NCBI GenBank assembly: GCA_039881145.1
Contig: JAYKKI010000133.1
Coordinates: 2,622,501 to 2,686,500, forward strand
Source of the DNA: Druceiella hillmani
Lineage: Eukaryota; Arthropoda; Insecta; Lepidoptera; Hepialidae
Length of the DNA stretch: 64,000 bases
Reading direction: 5' to 3'
Shown here: in pieces, positions 12,061-23,570 of the stretch
How the letters are laid out: the number at the start of each line of letters is the position of its first letter
How positions within the stretch are numbered: the first letter of the stretch is position 1
Made by a program: the position numbers and the translations under genes
Notes under the pieces: generated by a model
Database searches by the model: none
What the model was told of the DNA's origin: nothing
What the model saw: the letters and a program-made list of their open reading frames with translations, nothing else

Positions 12061-13589
12061 TCAAGAGCTTTTAATTGAAAATATTTATATGGTAATTTTA
12101 TAGCATGCAAAATTATGTCTACTATTCTGAGATATGAAGAAAATGTGCTCATTGAATTATTGACCAGTAAATTTATGTTATAAAACAAGTTTTTCTAGCC
12201 TACGTAAAAATTGTAGGAAGATATATAACGATGAATCTAGATGTCATAATTTTTGAAATAATCACGATAATATTTCTACCCTCGCCACCAAATTTTATTA
12301 CTTACGATTAAATATTTATTACGTTACGAAATCCATATCAGTGACAATTTATTATAAATATATCGATTTCCCTCGGAACTTCATACAGATACGTCAAGGC
12401 ACTTGACTTCTTTTTTAATTAATTCTCCTCTAACGTGTAAATAAATCCGGACATGTTTTATATGGTAAAGCAATTCATTGAATAAAATTTAACTGTCGAA
12501 CTTACAAATAATAAATGACATTAAAAAATTCTTTAAATAATTAACAAACATGGATAAATGGGTAGACTTTCCATTTTTCTTTCTATGATAATACATTAAA
12601 CTTTAAGACAAGACACGGTCATAATATTGGGATAGGGAATATATTTTGAGGTAATTTTGTTATCTCCTAATAGCTATTAGAGCTAGGTACATTCGATAAA
12701 CCCGATTATGAAATAGAAAATATGGAGGACGTGAGACTAGAAATAGCAATTTAGAGCGGAGCCCTGAAATTACGTAAGTAGATGAGATTGAGGAAAACGT
12801 TTCTGCAAATGGAGTAAATGTGCATCTACAAATAACTTTTACATGTACAAGCATCAAGTGAGGGAGGAAAGGTTAATGCTATTTTAAAAACTTCAGTCGG
12901 TAAATCTAACTTAACAAGAATGTTATTAAAATTTGTTTATTTTATATTTTTCGAATTATATTTAACCAACAAAGAAGCACTAGTTATTTCGTAAGAAAAG
13001 TAAAAAAAATATGGTGATTTAATAGAAATATAAAATCGTTTGAAAAGTTTCATAACGCCATAAGTCATAGAAGTGAGAACTTTTGGTCTTAAGTCGGCCA
13101 ATATTAATCCATTATTTTTGTCTTTAGGGCATGGACAGAAATAGGATTTCAGGAACTTCGTAATAAGGTGCGTATGAAAAAGAAAGTAAAATAAGTCCCA
13201 TTTTTAGAGGAACACTATCATATTCTTAAATAGAAACTAAAATTTCTGGTCATTTTCGCCAATGTCAATGGTAAACACTATTTTTCAATGAAAAGCCAAA
13301 TGAAGAAGGTAGCAAGACTAATATAAATTATTTAAAATTCGACAAGAAAGATTTTACTTTGAAAGTAAGGTGCAATATGTATATCGCGATGTATGTTTGC
13401 ACTTAAATAACTTGTATGTTTGCGACAGAAAAAATGTGCGTGAATAGTTTCAGAAGAAACTACCTTTTGAAAATCTCCATAATAAACCTTAAAACACTTT
13501 TGGAACCTGTTAGGAAGTGGATGTGGTTGAAGATTGTTAAAATGATTTCCTTAAATGAAATCAACAATAAATAAGTTAATATGAATTTA

Positions 13590-13890
13590 ATTTTAGGTTA
13601 GGTTGACTTAGGTACCGAGCTTGGGTTAGGAATACTTAGGTTATGTTAGTTTGGATCAAGTAAGGTTATGATCAATTGACTTAGGTTAGATTAAGGTAGT
13701 TTGAATCAAGTAGGTTAACAATGAATTAGGTTAGGTTAGATTGGGGTTGGTCAATTTAGCTTGGATTATGTAGAGTTAGGTCAAGTTAAACTGGATTAGA
13801 TTGTATTGAGTTAGAATGATTTAGATTGTGTTAGGTTGGGTTAGATTAGATATAATTGGGTTACATTTGTTTAAGTTAGGTTTACATTAT
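13590..13890. repeat. TTAGGTT-rich degenerate tract, unit 2
   Basis: Same landmarks as 7020-7290, but longer: it continues through GATTAGATTGTATTGAG and GTGTTAGGTTGGGTTAG to about 13890. Confidence 0.8.
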
Positions 13891-16589
13891 AATTGATTAC
13901 GCATTGATATCGAGTACCGTATCGGTATCGTTACCGATAACTTTAGTAATATAATTTATAAAAAAAAAATCCCATGAGAGTACACTTTGTGGGATGGGGT
14001 TTGCATCAAAGGAAAAAGCTGATAATATTCTTACTTTCCTTCTTAATTCTTCTACTCAAATCGGTGAGCATATTTCCAAATTTTACCCTTATGCTCATCC
14101 AAATCAAGTTTATTACAACTGTTTTAAAATTAAAATATAATTAAAAATGAGAAATATTTAATTATCAGATTAATTTTAACTTCTAACATTATGAAATTTA
14201 ATGTCAATTGGCTAAGTTAATTTATTCTGACGAAAAGTTTTTTTCGTTTTAAGGTATGAAGTAAAATTTCAAGATTTTTTTTAGGTAGATGATTTGACCA
14301 AATTCAAAACAATTGAAAGTCACGATGGAACATCCTAATATGTTTTTGCTATTAAATGACCAATTTTTTTTTAAATTTTGGTGATTTATAGTTTAAACCG
14401 TGAAAAATAGAACGCATACAATTGTGGCATACCTGCTAGGTGGCACTAATGAAATTACAGATATATTGCTAATACAGAAATCTTTGGTAACCAAAAAATA
14501 TATGTATTAAGAAGCGGAAGATGGTTAGGTTTTTTCATCTGGAAAAACCTAACCATATTTTTGAAACGATTTTATGCGCAAAGACTCAAAACCGATGCAG
14601 TCGAGATCTTCTTTATTTTGTATGTAACGTTTCCAATCCAGATTACAGACCATTTCAATACATGACCTTAATTTTTAATTTATAGTAAAACATAATTTTA
14701 TTGGTAATTCAAGCAGAAAAAAATTTAGTGGCTTGCTTAAATATTTTATTGTATTAGAATATTTTTAATCTATACATCTAATAAAATTGTAACAAAGTAA
14801 ATTCCGTATATGAAAATTATTTTAAATAGAGTGTTTGAGTTAGCTCATAGAATAATAATAGAAGCCGGAACACCTTATTTTAGAATTGTTTATGTGTTTG
14901 TCTTTATGTTTTTTTTGTGCACTCATGCAAACAATTTTTATTTCTAATTCTAAATTTCACGCAAGTCAAATAGTAAAGCACTGCTAATATCCCTTAAAAT
15001 TGTTGTCAATGTTAAAAAAAACCTTAAACTGTATATATTAGAAGAGAAACTTATATAACTTTAAATCACAAAAGAACAATATTACATAAATAAATAATTT
15101 AAATGTTGCTATAGCGAAGTAATAAATGTTGCCGTTTTTCGTTTTAAATAAGCTCGTTTATAAAATTTACTTATCGATAACGCGTTACATTGGCAAAGGC
15201 TAGCCTTTTGTAAATTTTCCCCCAAATGAGCCGCTAAAGGGTTTTTTGAACGCGCAACTTCAAAAGCACGGAGTCACATTTAATTTAGACGTACTCGTAT
15301 TAAAATGAAAACGTTGAACGTGGCTCTTTGTAAATAAAAAGGTGCCTCATTTTTGGTTGTTCCATTAACTTCAAAAAAAAAACGTAGGCAACATAGAATT
15401 TATTTAGTATTTTGAAATTACAATTGAGCGTTTGGGCTTCTTCTATGTAGTTTTAAATTTATGAAGAGCCGAAATGGAGTTATGTCATTCTCTTTTAAGG
15501 GAATACTAAGACATAAAATTATAAAATCGCAAATGCAAGTGATTTTTAAACGTAGAAATAACCAAGTTTTGATGGACGTAAATGGTAATGTATTTGTCAG
15601 TGTTTTTTCAACAATTAAATGAAATTTAGGAATATAACTGAGATTACCTCATTTATATTTAAAAAAAGTATTATTTAATAAATTACCCTCTTCTATAAAA
15701 ACTTTTCTTTTCAAAATCTAAAGCCTACCTGAAAATAATAGAGTGCAAAATATCACACCTACTTCAATGTACATTAATATATACTCTAAAGGGTGTATTC
15801 AAAAAAATAAAAGAAAAATATATAATTCCTTTACTTATCACCACCAAGGCCATAGTATACGATACAAGGGGAATTGTATCGATTACTATAAATCATTATT
15901 GATGAAAACGTAGCAGAAAAATGCAGTATAGAAAGAAGATCCGCGTTCTAGCTACGAAATTTAAGAGAATGTTCCATCTGACATTCAAGCGTCATTTGAG
16001 GAGCTGTCAACAAACTTCAGTTAATAATGACTATTGCTAACTTAGCGAAAAGACTACATTTAAAGCTTGCTTTTCTTAATTTTTAAATAGTCTAATCGAT
16101 CCAGAAGTTAGGTAAAAGTTCTGTAACATCTTAAGGATGTGTAACAATTTTAGGTTAAAGAAATGTATGCGCATACATAAACAATTAAAATGATAAACCT
16201 TTATCGTTACTTTCAGTTCCCGCATTTAGCTAAATTCGCGTTGACATTGGATTGTTGAGAGATGCTTCCATGTTGTCAAAGGCAAAATCTCGCTGTCTGT
16301 GTGTTTGTTAAAACATATTTTATGAAAGGATCAGTCTTATTGGCATGTCTTTTTTATGTAAGTGAAGCGTGTTAGGTTTTGATATATGTTTTCAATACAT
16401 ATTACGAAAATCCTATACCCAAGTTTGGGTGAGTAACAAACTCGAGAATAACTAAACTTTTATTTTATATGTGAATTATGTAACTAGCTTTTACTAAAGT
16501 AAAATATTGTAAAACTTTGTAAAAGGTATTTTTGTAAAACAAGTCATGAAAAATGTACTTAAAACACGTCGAAAATAAATAAATGGATT

Positions 16590-17035
16590 TAATAGGTTTC
16601 CGTTCCTCAAAAGGAAAAAGGAATCCTTATAGAATCACTTTGTTGTCCGTCTGTCAAGACACTTTTTCTCAAAAAAGAGTGGAGGAAGAAAGTTTAAATT
16701 AATATCATATCCTTAGATCTATGATTTAATGGAGATGGAATGCAAACTTCTAAGTCAACACAGTGAAAAAATATAGCATAAATGGTTATGTGGATATTTT
16801 GACACTTGCAAATAATTCAAAACCTATAGGGTACTTCGCGTTGACCTAGAATAATGGAATTCGCAATAAGCAAAGTCGTGTAGCTCAAGTAAAGAAAAAC
16901 ATCCAAAATCGTTTATTTGTAATTATATATATACAAAAAATATTTTTTAAATATGCGCCAATGAACGATGTAGCAAAATATGTACGGAACCCTCGCGTGC
17001 GAGTTCCACTCACTTGATGGTTTTTTTTGTTAAAT
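16590..17035 (+). mobile_element. Lepidopteran dispersed element (GGTTCCG...GTTTTTT type)
   Basis: Starts AATAGGTTTCCGTTCCTC. It continues with AAAAGGAAAAAGGAATCCTT, ATCACTTTGTTGTCCGTCTG, TCTAAGTCAACACAG, AAAACCTATAGGGTACTTCG, CGTTGACCTAGAA and ends TACGGAACCCTCGCGTGCGA, GTTCCACTCACTTGATGG, then poly-T. From memory this order matches an interspersed repeat that is abundant in Lepidoptera. No coding capacity. Its counterpart in unit 5 is at 40345-40745; in unit 3 it is deleted. Confidence 0.75.
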
Positions 17036-18093
17036 TGATAATTCGCCTGGTCCCTGTTCACAGGTATAAAGAAATTAAATAATACCTTGCATCCACGTGA
17101 GCAAAATTTTGTAAATAGCTAGATATATAATAAATATAAATATGTTTGTTCTACATTAAATGTTATCTAAAAACATAAGCCATTATGATACTTGCTCAAT
17201 TTTAATTAACATTGTTTTATTCTGTAATTCTCAGTAAAAAAAATGGCTAGCATCCACGCGAGCAGAATTTTGTTAATGGCCAATTATTTATTTTATAAAC
17301 ATATTAGTTCACACTTCGTTGCACAATTTCACATTTAGCAAATTGGGCAATATCTGAAAATATGACTTGGTGAATTATAAATAGTGTTCTATTTTATTTT
17401 TCCCAGTTTTATATATATAGAAATATAATATTCTATGTTATCTACTGTAGCCACAAAGCTGATTCAAGTAAAAAAAATTTAAGAATTATTTTAGTCGCTT
17501 TTATTTGATGATTTAAATAAATAAATTAAAAAGGTTTATTAATATTTTTTTGGCAATTTTGTCTATAACGTTAAATATATGAATTCAATCTCACTGAATT
17601 TTTATTATAAATATAATCGTACAATTGTTATTATTCTACAATTTTTTTAAATACATTGAAGATCAAAAATATAGTGAAATCATTTCGGTTTTGACGGGTA
17701 TGTAGAAAATAGTAAAACAAAGTAAATAAAGTAAGAATCTAAACACGTTAAGAAATATGTAAATTTTTTTAGGACGTAAGATATGTTCATAGTCTTCAGG
17801 CACATATTAATTGAATACTTTGGAACGATTGGTAAATCGAAACCTCTAGGGAAACAGACGGAAATCCGTTAACTAATGGTAAGATCAGAAAAATTAGTAA
17901 ATAGAAAAATAGTCACGTGCAAGAAGATACGACAATACACTTTGAAAACATTTAAAACTATACTATGTAGTTCTACTGACTTCGAACGGTTCTAGGTTAC
18001 TTTGATTAGCTTGGTCTAGTTTAACCATTTGCATCGAGGAGAAATTTTTGTTCATAGAATTATGAAATATATAATTGTAATTATTTCTAAAAT

Positions 18094-18354
18094 GTGGAAT
18101 TTGATGTTGGTTTAGAAATAATATGCATCTATTCTGTTAATACGAAATCATGCAAATCTTGTGTAGTATTTTTTATAGCATATACTGGCGAAATTGAAAC
18201 AAATGAGTCATATTCTACAAGAATACATCCGGCACACGGCAACATATTTAAAGGTAATGATTTGATTGGCGAAAATGACGTTCAATTAGAGGAAAACTCT
18301 TTTCATGAATACACCAATGTGGAGCAAATAATTGAAGAGCATACCGTAGAATAG
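18094..18354 (+). pseudogene. Conserved open frame in macro-repeat, copy in unit 2
   Basis: An 86-codon frame beginning at GTG (no ATG; preceded by in-frame TAA), ending TAG. It is acidic toward its end (QLEENSF, EQIIEEHTVE). The same frame is open at 26695-27054 in unit 3, sharing NTKSC, VVFF, EIE, TRI, GND and ENSF. About half of the residues match by eye. Possible 3' splice site TTTAG near 18115. Either a decayed exon carried by the macro-repeat or two chance open frames. No family recognised. Confidence 0.25.
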
Positions 18355-19284
18355 CGTCTGAGAGATAACAATAGAGATTTCTAATTCCGACCGATCGAGA
18401 GATACAGCTGATGTCTTCAATTTCCACTTTTAAAAATGTATCATCTTGACGGATTTTTGTTTAAATTTTTTCCAACAGACTTACGATTCACAAAGTTTTA
18501 GGTTTATTGTTTCACAAGAGAAAAGCTGAGTATGCAAGGTTTAATTATGGATGAAATTTTGGGCGATAATTGTGTAAACTTCAAAGAAGAAATATCAATA
18601 GATTGTAAAGCATTCTATTCAGAGTCATTTTACTTCGCATATTTTGAAAAAAAATCCAAGCAAGCGTTTTGCACCTTCTTGACTTTAGTTAAGGAACTAT
18701 GTAGCTGAGTCGGAAGTTTATCGATGAATACCTTAGTTTGAATCGCAAGTTAAGTAATTTTTTCCCTGAATAATTATACAATATATTTTATTGTAATCTC
18801 AATTAGAATTTTATTTTAAATAGCAGAAGGAAATTCTTTTAAAATATAAATTCACATACTTTTCCAGATTTATTTTTTGGGCCGGGAAATACAGAATTAT
18901 TTCTAAATTTGTGTTTTAATGAAGTCTCTATCCTTTAAATATATACATTTTTATGATTCTCAGGAATAAAATTATTATTTGTTTTTTCAAAATCCTAAGA
19001 ATCCAAAAGGAACTCTATCATAGTGACAATTCAATCTATCTCCCTGTCGGGCAGAAATTTCTGGTTCTTACAAAAACTAGTTATACATTTATGTTGTATA
19101 CATGTTATACGATTCCCTGACTGAAAATTAAATAACGTAATAAAAATTAAACAAAACTTCATTTCAAGTAGTCGTCCACATGCGTAGGTTTCCCAGAGGG
19201 CTAAAAAAAATTCTTTCTAGTTACGTGGAATATTCTCAAAAACACCTCAAGTAATTGGAAAACATTTATATTAAAAATTTGCTT

Positions 19285-19615
19285 TGCCCGCGACTTCATT
19301 CATCTGAAATTTGGTGTAAGAAAAGTTAGTTGGATTTTTTTTGTGTTTTTCTTTCTTTTTTCTCTCAGAACTCTATAAGCATAAATTTTACTAAAACGCT
19401 AATCAATGATGTTTGCAGCCAAATCGATTCCGTCGATTCTGATATTACCGTGCATAACTAAAGTAAATTAAAGATTGACATACCTGTTTTATTCGTAGAC
19501 CGGTTAAAGGAAACTATATATGAGTCTGAATATCAGTCCCAGTTTATTTCAGTACATAAGTGAAAACCGTATTTAAATCGGTTCAGCCGGTGCTGAGATT
19601 AGCGCGGACAACAAA
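19285..19615 (+). mobile_element. Non-LTR-type remnant (CCCGCGACTTC...TTAGCGCGGACAA), unit 2
   Basis: Starts GCCCGCGACTTCATTCATCT and ends CGGTTCAGCCGGTGCTGAGA followed by TTAGCGCGGACAACAAAGG. From memory, GCCCGCGACTTCGTCCG and TCAGCCGTTNNGGAGATTAG sequences are recurrent ends of RTE-related and derived repeats in Lepidoptera and other arthropods. No open frame of length. Counterparts at 27870-28205 and 43955-44260. Confidence 0.65.
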
Positions 19616-21139
19616 GGTGCATGCAGAAAAACAGAAGAAAATAAAAAAAAAATGGTTTTACACTAAATAGCGTATCTTTAATATAGGTAGCAACAAGTTT
19701 TACTTAAACATTTTTAATGTCTTTTTTTATTTCATAATATGTGTAGATACTATGTATTTAAATAACGAATTATTAAAGTATTAGGACTAAACTTATGTCA
19801 AACAAAACTATCATGTTTTGCTATATTTGACTAGAAGACCATTCTTATTTAGTTGGTATTTTTAAATATAATTCGAAAGATTTTAGCGAAAGTGAATTGC
19901 TGGTATTGGGAATTAATTATTGTCAAAATTTAACTGTTTGGAGAAAAATAATCTTTTTTTAAATGTGATGAAATATTTAAAGACACATGTAGATTTCAAA
20001 AGTTGAAAACTTATAGATACGATTCACGGTCGCGTGAAGAAAATGTTCGATACAATCGTTGGTATTATTTAGAACTCGTATATTCTTAATTACGTTTGTC
20101 TGTTTAAAAAAGTTAAAATATTGAAAATGGAAAATGACCTCGTTAAAACTTAATTTAATTTACATAGTCACACATGTGATTAATAATCGTATATTAAACC
20201 AATTACTTAAATTTCCCTTTTATTATTTTTTTCAATGGTTATCATCAATACAAACCATTAAATAGCATGTCGGGACTTCGATAAAAGTGTAAAAATAAAT
20301 AAAATAAATTAAAAGCAATTAACAATAATATTAGGAAATTATTAAATTAACTGAAGTCTTTTTATACTTAAGGCGTTTCATTAAACAGACACACTTTATT
20401 ACCCGTCTGCGTATTGTATTAAAATAACGCAATCATTAATTAAAATATCAGACTCACAGCTTGCCAGCAAACAATAGTAGGAAATATTGAAAATTAACAT
20501 ATGTCTCTTAAACCGGATTACGTACAAACTGAACTCTTGAACTTATTCAGCGAATAAAATGATTTTCGTTAATTACGTAAAGCCTATAATAATTAGGTTA
20601 ATTATATGATAACCAAACTAAGCTAAATTAAGTTTATCTCGTTCATAATCTAAGTTAATGTAATTGTAATTTATTTGCTATGTATTTTTGATACATAAAT
20701 TACATTGTATTTTAATATAATTAAGTAAACACAGCGCATAGTGGATGGGAAAATATAAAGAATTAAAGAGCATACCTAAAATTTGAGGCTATATTCAATT
20801 ATACCTAATTTGAAGCCAAATAAAATGAAATGTTATTGAGTACACAAAAAATGATTTAACTTCAATTATTAAAGTTTATCACAACAAGTATATTCCAAGA
20901 CGTATGTGCATACAAAACTTCCAAAACATTTGCCCGTATTCTAATATGACCAATTATTTTGGAAAAGTTAACTTTCTTTAACAAAAGGCTGTAAAATGCG
21001 AAGTAAATTTTAATATGTGTCGCTTACAATTATTTATTTAGCTATGAATTTGATATGTTTATTATTTCGTAACCATTTTTAGCGTTTCGTAAATCAACTT
21101 TTTGAATGGAAGCAAATATTTGCGACAGGTAAGGTAGGT

Positions 21140-21285
21140 CATTGTAAATTCAATAAAAAAAAACCATTACAAGATCAGTCGAAAATATCGCACATCTCTC
21201 GGAAGCAGACGTTTTTCTCGGAAACCACTTGACAAAGAAACTTAAAATTTGTCATGACAATAAAGTAGATTAACCCGCATGAAAT
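21140..21285 (+). mobile_element. Lepidopteran-type dispersed repeat remnant, copy 4
   Basis: Contains AAGATCAGTCGAAAATATCG, TTTTTCTCGGAAACCACTTG and TTTGTCATGACAATAAAGTA. It closely matches copies 3 and 5. Following sequence to 21430 also matches the other units. Confidence 0.6.
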
Positions 21286-22769
21286 TATTTACGTGGCAAT
21301 TTTTTGGCACGCAAATAGTCTCTAGTAATCTGAGATACATAGAAAATTTGCTTATTGAATTCTTGACCCGTAAATGTATGTTATAAAACAAGTTTTTCTA
21401 GCTTACGTAAAAATTATAGGAAGATTATAACGATGACTCTAGATGTCGTAATTTTGGGGATAATCACGATAATATCCCTCGCCACCCTTGCCACAGAATT
21501 TTATTATTTAAGATTAAATATTTATTGCGTTACGAAATCCATATCAGCGACAATTTATCATAGTAAAGCGATTTCCCTTAAAACTTCGTACAGAACCATC
21601 AACGTGCAAGCCAGACTGGCACTCGATTTCTAGTTTACTTAATTTTTTTCTAAGTTGTAAATAATTACGGACATGTTTTATATAGTAAAACAATTCATTG
21701 AATAATATTTAACTGTTGAATAAATTATATATTACAAACTAAAAAACTATGTAATGAATAGATGGGTAGACTTTTTCTTTACATGACATAAATTTTAAAG
21801 CAAGAGCCAGTCATAATGTTGGGATAAAGATACATTTTTGAGCTAATTTTGGTATCTCCTAATAGCGATCAGTGCTAGGTACATCCGACAAACTCAACAA
21901 TGAAGAAATAGGAAATGTGCGGGGCGTGAGACTAGAAAGAGCTATTTAGAGCGAAACCTCGAAATTAAATACGTAGATGAGAGTAAGGAAAACGTTTCTA
22001 CAAATGGAGTAAAATTGCATATACAAATATCTTTTATATGCATCAACGTAATCTGAAGCAGAGAAGATATTTGCTATTTTAGAACTTCAGTCGCTAAATC
22101 GAATTAAATAAAAATGATATTAAAATTTACTTACCCTTTATTTTTTTATTCATCGTTAACCAACCTTGAATCCCCATTTATATCTTGATGGAAAGTAAAA
22201 AAATATTCTGATTTAGTAGCCAAGAAATATTAGTCATTTGAAAAGATTCATAACGCCATAAATCAAAGAAGTAGAAAATTTTGGTCGTAAGTCGGCTAAT
22301 ATTAATCCATTATTTTTGTTTTAGGGCATGGATTAAAGTAGGATTTCAGGAACTTTATAATCAGCTACGTATTTATAAGAAAGTCAATTAAGTCCCATTC
22401 TTAAAAAAACACTATCTGATTCTTAAATAGAAACTAAATTTTCTAGCCATTCCCGCCAACGTCAATGATAAACAACATTTTTCAATGAAAAACCGAATCA
22501 AGAAAATAGCAAGACTAATATAAATTATTTAAAATTCGACGAGAAAGATTTTACTTTGAGAGTAAAATGCAATATTTACATTGCGATATAGGCTTGAATA
22601 AAAGTGACATAGGTTTACGATAGAAAAAAATACGCATGCATAGTTTCAGAAGAACTATATTTTGAAAATCTCTAAAACGCTTTTGGGATCTGTTAGGAAG
22701 TGGATGTGGGTGACGATGGTTAATATTTTTTTTTAAATTAAATCACTATTAAATAAGGTAAAATTAATT

Positions 22770-23100
22770 TATTTTAGGTTTGATTGGATTAAGTTCAGCA
22801 GGCTTAGATTACCCAATTAGACCTAAGTCAATTTATCATAACCTAACTTGATCCAAAGTAACGTAAACTAAGTACTTCTATACTTAGGTTATGTGTGTTT
22901 GGATTAAGTTAGTTCATAATAAATTGACTAAGGTTAGATCAAGTTAGATTGGATCAAGTATGGTAACAATTAATTCGGTTAGGTTAGATTAGGGTAGATC
23001 AATTTAGCTTGGATTCTATAAAGTTAGGTCAAATTGTATTGAGTTAGATTGTATTAGGTTGAGTTAGATAAGATAGAATTGGGTTACATTTGTTTAAATT
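22770..23100. repeat. TTAGGTT-rich tract with inverted duplication, unit 3
   Basis: Same family as 7020-7290. Unlike other copies it contains an inverted stretch. The left arm, about 22820-22872 (CCTAAGTCAATTTATCATAA), is the reverse complement of the right arm, about 22883-22937 (TAATAAATTGACTAAGG). A short spacer lies between them. Confidence 0.8.
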
Positions 23101-23210
23101 AAGTTTACATAATAACTGATTACGTATTGATAGCGTGTATAATGATATCATTACCATTACCGATTACTGAATATATTTGGCGTTAATTTTGTAGAAATGC
23201 ATTATTCACA

Positions 23211-23570
23211 TTTAAATGAAACTGTGTGATGTAGTACTATTTCTACTTTCTTTAAGTTCTTTACCATGACCTAGGTTTCGTTGTATTACAACATCTTCAG
23301 GTGGGCTATAAGCAAATATCCCACCAATCTTTGCTAATAACCCACCTAAAGATGTTGTAATACAGCGAAACCTAGGTTGTGGTAAAGAACTTAATACCAT
23401 GACCTAGGTTTCGTTGTATTACAACATCTTCAGGTGGGCTATAAGCAAATATCCCACCAATCTTTGCTAATAACCCACCTAAAGATGTTGTAATACAGCG
23501 AAACCTAGGTTGTGGTAAAGAACTTAAAGAAAATAGAAATAATACTACATCACGTAGTTTAATTTAATTG
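23211..23570. mobile_element. Foldback element with internal tandem duplication
   Basis: Long palindromic non-coding element. The outer arms are TTTAAATGAAACTGTGTGAT and TACATCACGTAGTTTAATTT. Inside, CCTAGGTTTCGTTGTATTAC pairs with GTAATACAGCGAAACCTAGG. The inner hairpin is tandemly duplicated with an exact 133-bp offset (TACCATGACC at 23262 and 23395). A minus-strand frame across it (23212-23400) is only a by-product. Resembles a foldback MITE; the superfamily is undetermined. Confidence 0.85.

Larger units (their letters stand above)
10381..20335. repeat. Macro-repeat unit 2 (about 10 kb, most complete)
   Basis: The reference unit. Blocks in order: anchor (10381), leader (11470), TTGTTTATGG to CACTAGCATTGTTACGCC (11660-11840, with a 48-bp tandem duplication), dispersed repeat (11905), the GAAATAGAAAATATGGAGGA block (12710), TTAGGTT tract (13590), CCTAACCATATTTTTGAAACG (14545), AAATAAGCTCGTTT block (15150), GTGCAAAATATCACACC (15745), CGTGTTAGGTTTTG (16370), dispersed element (16590-17035), conserved open frame (18094), GGCCGGGAAATACAG (18880), CCCGCGACTT element (19285), TTTTACTTAAACA (19690) and the closing ATTAAACCAATTACTTAAA block (20190). 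Confidence 0.85.

Noticed and set aside
23212..23400. Frames within the foldback elements here and at 61460-61734
   Set aside because: Present because the palindrome lacks stops; identical peptides appear on opposite strands, which is a mark of the inverted repeat.
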